From: Treponema sp.
GTDB lineage: Bacteria > Spirochaetota > Spirochaetia > Treponematales > Treponemataceae
DNA: 64,000 bases
Direction of reading: 5' to 3'
Assembly: GCA_002749205.1 (NCBI GenBank)
Contig: PDOP01000036.1
Location: 1-64,000 of the forward strand
Shown: positions 61,063 through 64,000 of the stretch, one piece after another
Layout: each line of letters starts with the position of its first letter
Position numbering within the stretch: position 1 is the stretch's first letter
Position numbers and translations under genes: made by a program
The notes under the pieces: generated by a model
The model's database searches: none
The model's input: only the letters and a program-made list of their open reading frames with translations
What the model was told of the DNA's origin: nothing

Positions 61063-61130
61063 CACAATAGTTTTACATAAAATATAAATTTGCAAAAGTT
61101 CAAAATTACTTTTACAACCAAAATTCTACC

Positions 61131-61778
61131 CTACACAAACCTTAAAATCTCAGAAGGCTGACTCACAATTACATCGGCACCGGCATCTTCAATTTCTTCT
61201 TTGCTTCTAAAGCCCCATAAAACACCGACCGTAAAAAGCCCCGCACTCTTTCCTGTTTTCATATCAGTACCCGTATCGCCGATATAAATACATTCATCTT
61301 TTCGTAAATGCAATTTTTCCAAAACCTCAAACACGCCGGCAGGATCAGGCTTAATCGGAAAACCTTCGCGCTGACCAACTACAACCTCGAATGTCCCCGC
61401 CCCGAAAAAATGCTCGACAACTTTTTCTGCTGTGCCTTGAGGCTTATTCGTAACCACGGCAATTTTCAAGCCTCGCGCCTTCAACTCATTTACCAGCTCA
61501 CAAATTCCATCATAAATTTTGCACTTATACAAAAAGTTAGCATCGTACGCCGCATTATAATCCTGCAAAATCTTATCCTCCGGCGCCTCATCTTTCCTGC
61601 CGTGAAATGCCAACGCCCTGCGAATTAAATTGCGAGCCCCGTCTCCCGTAAAAATCTTAAACTTCTCGGAGGGAATTGCCGGCATATCATATTTCGCCAA
61701 CTCAGCATTCACAAAATACGCCAACGTTTCAACAGTGTCAGTCAAAGTTCCGTCCAAATCAAAAATACAAGCCTTCAT
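61131..61778 (-). CDS. gph: HAD-family phosphatase, phosphoglycolate phosphatase type
   Basis: A cytoplasmic protein of 215 residues. HAD motif I is FDLDGTLTDT (nucleophile Asp), motif II VVTNKPQGT, motif III Lys in IKPDPAGVFE, and motif IV YIGDTGTDMKTGKSAGL. The alpha-helical cap inserted after motif I marks subclass IA. Such enzymes remove phosphate from phosphoglycolate or similar small molecules; the natural substrate cannot be read from sequence. Confidence 0.88.
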   Translation of the reverse strand: MKACIFDLDGTLTDTVETLAYFVNAELAKYDMPAIPSEKFKIFTGDGARNLIRRALAFHGRKDEAPEDKILQDYNAAYDANFLYKCKIYDGICELVNELKARGLKIAVVTNKPQGTAEKVVEHFFGAGTFEVVVGQREGFPIKPDPAGVFEVLEKLHLRKDECIYIGDTGTDMKTGKSAGLFTVGVLWGFRSKEEIEDAGADVIVSQPSEILRFV

Positions 61779-61815
61779 AAAAACAGTCTACAATTTTTCA
61801 AAATAAAAATCAAGA

Positions 61816-61947
61816 TGAGGGGGTGTCTCCCCCTCGCTTGCAAAAAATTGCCTTTTTTCAGGTTTTAAATTATATCGAGTCTTCCTCACGTCAGCCTCGA
61901 TTGCTTAAAAATTTAAGCAAGGCAATTGTTTTTCCGCTACCCCCCTA
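61816..61947 (-). repeat. family 2 nested-hairpin element
   Basis: In minus orientation it reads GGGGGTAGCGG, CAATTGCCTTG, inner ATCGAG/CTCGAT, AAGGCAATT, GCGAGGGGGAGACACCCCCTC. It is close to 43356-43492. Confidence 0.75.
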
Positions 61948-62002
61948 TTTTAAAAGAACGCTAAACAAAAAAACGACAAAAATATTTTTTTATAAATTTT
62001 GC

Positions 62003-62063
62003 AAAATCGGTATGTTGGCAGTTGACGAGTTATTAAAATAATGCTAAACTTCCCACCGATTTT
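62003..62063. promoter_or_regulatory. 9-bp inverted repeat around the glm promoter
   Basis: AAAATCGGT (62003-62011) and ACCGATTTT (62055-62063) flank the glm promoter. The second arm directly precedes the ribosome binding site. It could be an operator or a leader hairpin. Confidence 0.5.
62022..62050 (+). promoter_or_regulatory. promoter of the glutamate mutase operon
   Basis: TTGACG and TAAACT are 17 bases apart. AGGAGG precedes ATG 62075. No cobalamin riboswitch was recognised. Confidence 0.65.
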
Positions 62064-62074
62064 AGGAGGTCAAA

Positions 62075-62491
62075 ATGGCAAAAACAAAACTTGTCCTTGG
62101 AGTAATCGGCTCCGACTGCCATGCCGTAGGGAATAAAATACTCGACTACGCATTAACCGAAGCGGGATTTGATGTTGTAAATATCGGTGTTTTAAATCCG
62201 CAAGAAGACTTTATCAATGCGGCTATCGAAACCAATGCGGACGCTATTTTGGTCTCTTCCTTATACGGACAAGGTGAATTGGACTGTAAAGGACTTCGTG
62301 AAAAATGTGATGAAGCAGGCTTAAAGGGAATTAAACTCTTCGTCGGCGGAAACATTGTTGTCGGAAAACAAGATTTTAGCCAAGTAAAAAAGCGTTTTGA
62401 GGCTATGGGCTTTGACCATGTATACCCTCCGGGTACGCCGGTTGAAACAACAATAAAAGATTTACACTCAGACTTTCCTGATAATAACTAA
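62075..62491 (+). CDS. glmS: glutamate mutase small subunit GlmS
   Basis: A B12-binding protein of 138 residues, the normal length. The cobalamin motif DxHxxG is in [13 protein letters not shown], followed by the SxL region [11 protein letters not shown] and the GG region [12 protein letters not shown]. With GlmE it interconverts L-glutamate and threo-3-methylaspartate by a radical rearrangement. It opens the glmS-glmL-glmE operon, with an AGGAGG site. The pathway would feed glutamate carbon to pyruvate and acetate, matching the acetate kinase in this window. Confidence 0.96.
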   Translation: MAKTKLVLGVIGSDCHAVGNKILDYALTEAGFDVVNIGVLNPQEDFINAAIETNADAILVSSLYGQGELDCKGLREKCDEAGLKGIKLFVGGNIVVGKQDFSQVKKRFEAMGFDHVYPPGTPVETTIKDLHSDFPDNN

Positions 62492-62507
62492 GTAAATTGG
62501 AGAAATA

Positions 62508-63890
62508 GTGAACTGTTTTTTATTTGTCGATTTTGGCAGTACAAATACAAAGATCACTTTAGTTGACTCGGATAAAGAGGAGATCGTTGCTACGGCGAAG
62601 GCATACACCACTGTCGAAACCGATGTAATGACAGGATACAATAACGCATTGTCAAAAATCAATGAGCAAGTACAAGACTACACTGTTATAAAAAGTCTGG
62701 CATGCTCTTCCGCCGCCGGCGGATTAAAAATCATCGCCATAGGATTAGTCCCGGAACTTACCAGCGAAGCCGCAAAAAGAGCCGCATTGGGAGCCGGCGC
62801 AAAGGTTATTAACACATACAGCCACAACTTAACAATCTCGGAAACACAAGAAATAATAAATTCAAATGCCGACATAATCTTATTGGCAGGCGGTACAAAC
62901 GGCGGAGATAAAAACTGTATTTTACACAATGCAAAAATGCTAAAAGAGCATGGTGTAAAAGTACCGGTTGTAGTTGCAGGAAACAAAAGTGCCGCAGATG
63001 AAATATGCGAAATTTTTGGCGATTCAGTAGAATATCATATTGTAGAAAATGTCATGCCAAAAATCAATAAACTGAATGTCGAGAATGCCAGAGAAACAAT
63101 CCGTCAAATCTTTATGGAAAATATTGTAAAAGCAAAAGGAATGAAGAACATTCAGGATAAAATAGACGGACTTATAATGCCGACTCCCGCAGCCGTATTA
63201 AAAGCCGCCGAAATTTTATCGAAAGGCACGGACGATGAAGAAGGACTTGGCGACCTGCTGATTGTTGATATAGGCGGTGCAACAACCGATGTCCACTCTG
63301 CAGCAGACGGAGACCCCAGCAGTAGCGGAGTATTCCTGTATGGACTTGAAGAGCCGTTTATGAAGCGAACGGTAGAAGGGGACCTTGGAATGCGTTATTC
63401 AATCCCATCGGTTGTAGAAGTAGCCGGAAAGCGTGGGCTAAGACGGTACCTGCCAAACGAAAAACAATATGACGTTGAAGCAGAAGTAAAAAAACGAAAC
63501 ACCGAAACAAGCTTTATTTCACAAACCGAAAAAGATTTGGATTTTGATTCTGCAATAGCAAAAATTTGTGTCGATATATCCATGAAAAGACATGTAGGAA
63601 CTTTAAGGCAAGTATATAATGGAAGCAACGGCGCAAGTTTCCAACAAGAAGGAAAGGATTTAACCTGTACGCCTTACTTAATAGGAACAGGCGGAATTCT
63701 TGTTTATAACAGCAGATACAAAGATATTTTAGAAGCAGGGTTGTTTCGTGAAGACGAACCATTTTCTTTAAAACCCAAAAAACCGAAATTCTTATTGGAC
63801 AAAAAATACATTCTTTCTGCTATGGGGTTACTTGCAACAGTAAATCCCGATATGGCAATTAGAATATTAAAAAAGAATTTAGTCGAATAA
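62508..63890 (+). CDS. glmL: GlmL/MutL, reactivating ATPase of glutamate mutase
   Basis: A protein of 460 residues starting at GTG with GGAGA upstream. It belongs to the ASKHA fold: phosphate-1 loop VDFGSTNTKITLVD, and a second loop in LLIVDIGGATTDVHS. IILLAGGTNGGDKN is also typical of MutL. It is thought to exchange inactivated cobalamin in the mutase. Its place between glmS and glmE is the classic order. Confidence 0.94.
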   Translation: MNCFLFVDFGSTNTKITLVDSDKEEIVATAKAYTTVETDVMTGYNNALSKINEQVQDYTVIKSLACSSAAGGLKIIAIGLVPELTSEAAKRAALGAGAKVINTYSHNLTISETQEIINSNADIILLAGGTNGGDKNCILHNAKMLKEHGVKVPVVVAGNKSAADEICEIFGDSVEYHIVENVMPKINKLNVENARETIRQIFMENIVKAKGMKNIQDKIDGLIMPTPAAVLKAAEILSKGTDDEEGLGDLLIVDIGGATTDVHSAADGDPSSSGVFLYGLEEPFMKRTVEGDLGMRYSIPSVVEVAGKRGLRRYLPNEKQYDVEAEVKKRNTETSFISQTEKDLDFDSAIAKICVDISMKRHVGTLRQVYNGSNGASFQQEGKDLTCTPYLIGTGGILVYNSRYKDILEAGLFREDEPFSLKPKKPKFLLDKKYILSAMGLLATVNPDMAIRILKKNLVE

Positions 63891-63918
63891 AATCACTATC
63901 GTTTAAGGAAGGAAAACA

Positions 63919-64000
63919 ATGAGACTGAACAAAAAAATCCCCGAAGGGGATTTCATGGCTGAACGAGAAGAAGTTTTGCAAACATGGCCGACAGGAAAAG
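63919..64000 (+). CDS. glmE: glutamate mutase large subunit GlmE, 5' end only
   Basis: Twenty-seven codons are visible before the window ends: MRLNKKIPEGDF, then EREEVLQTWPTGK, the usual N-terminus of the epsilon subunit, which forms the substrate-binding barrel. AAGGAAGG precedes the ATG. It follows glmL by 28 bases. Confidence 0.9.
   Translation, partial: MRLNKKIPEGDFMAEREEVLQTWPTGK

Noticed and set aside
61823..62041. Open frame of 72 codons upstream of glmS
   Set aside because: It is the complement of a family 2 element plus the glm promoter.
61980..62074. Cobalamin riboswitch before glmS
   Set aside because: The leader is too short and the promoter sits where a riboswitch would have to be.
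1..64000. CRISPR arrays, prophage, IS transposase or rRNA genes
   Set aside because: No evenly spaced short repeats, phage structural genes, transposase motifs or rRNA sequences were seen.

Overview
The window looks like a low-GC chromosomal segment of a host-associated, amino-acid-fermenting spirochaete of the genus Treponema. I base this on the overall character of the proteins: Treponema-type conserved hypothetical proteins, two large paralogous helical proteins of the DUF5312 kind, LptA/B/C without O-antigen genes, many beta-barrel and SPOR-domain envelope proteins, and a selenocysteine-dependent amino acid reductase. The species cannot be fixed from sequence alone.

Layout. 1-4180 is an accessory-looking stretch: the 3' end of a RelE-type toxin, a secreted alpha/beta hydrolase, a chemoreceptor interrupted at a 12-C tract, and a broken lipoprotein gene. 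4184-10161 (minus) holds a BamA/TamA-like outer-membrane protein and a four-gene operon (DUF5312-like protein, GAF-GGDEF diguanylate cyclase, rhomboid protease, exported protein). 10377-16506 (plus) holds a lipoprotein, a HEAT-repeat protein, Maf, a beta-barrel protein, oligoendopeptidase F and an M28-type peptidase. 16607-22264 (minus) holds a DPBB+SPOR protein, YebC, another SPOR protein, a LapA-like protein and MiaB. 22817-28090 holds acetate kinase, lptC-lptA-lptB, an FMN-binding lipoprotein and MgtE. 28101-30841 holds an exported protein and a decayed higBA toxin-antitoxin locus. 30842-37079 holds HtpG, a zinc-ribbon protein, dihydroorotase and an unusual AroH chorismate mutase-glycogen synthase fusion. 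Two tRNA genes (Gln CTG, Glu CTC) precede a second DUF5312-like gene and pgeF. 40051-42988 (minus) is an M23 peptidase-bactofilin-YaaR-RicT operon. After a DUF2157/GDYXXLXY pair and an RlmD-type methyltransferase comes a compact D-proline reductase operon (prdC-prdA-small protein-prdB, minus strand, 47244-51388) with two in-frame TGA selenocysteine codons. A heterodimeric ABC exporter, EpmA, a split chromate transporter, an unknown exported protein, RlpA, a beta-barrel protein and a HAD phosphatase follow. The window ends in glmS-glmL-glmE (glutamate mutase).

Metabolic theme. Proline reduction as an electron sink (prd), glutamate mutase (glm), peptidases (PepF, M28) and acetate kinase fit a peptide/amino-acid fermenter living on host protein.

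Non-coding theme. Intergenic spaces carry at least ten copies of a ~130-230 bp imperfect palindrome whose arms covary (family 1), five copies of a nested-hairpin element (family 2), and many short TTGCAA-type palindromes. Several genes have a good -10 box ending 6-7 nt before the start codon, suggesting leaderless or nearly leaderless transcripts.
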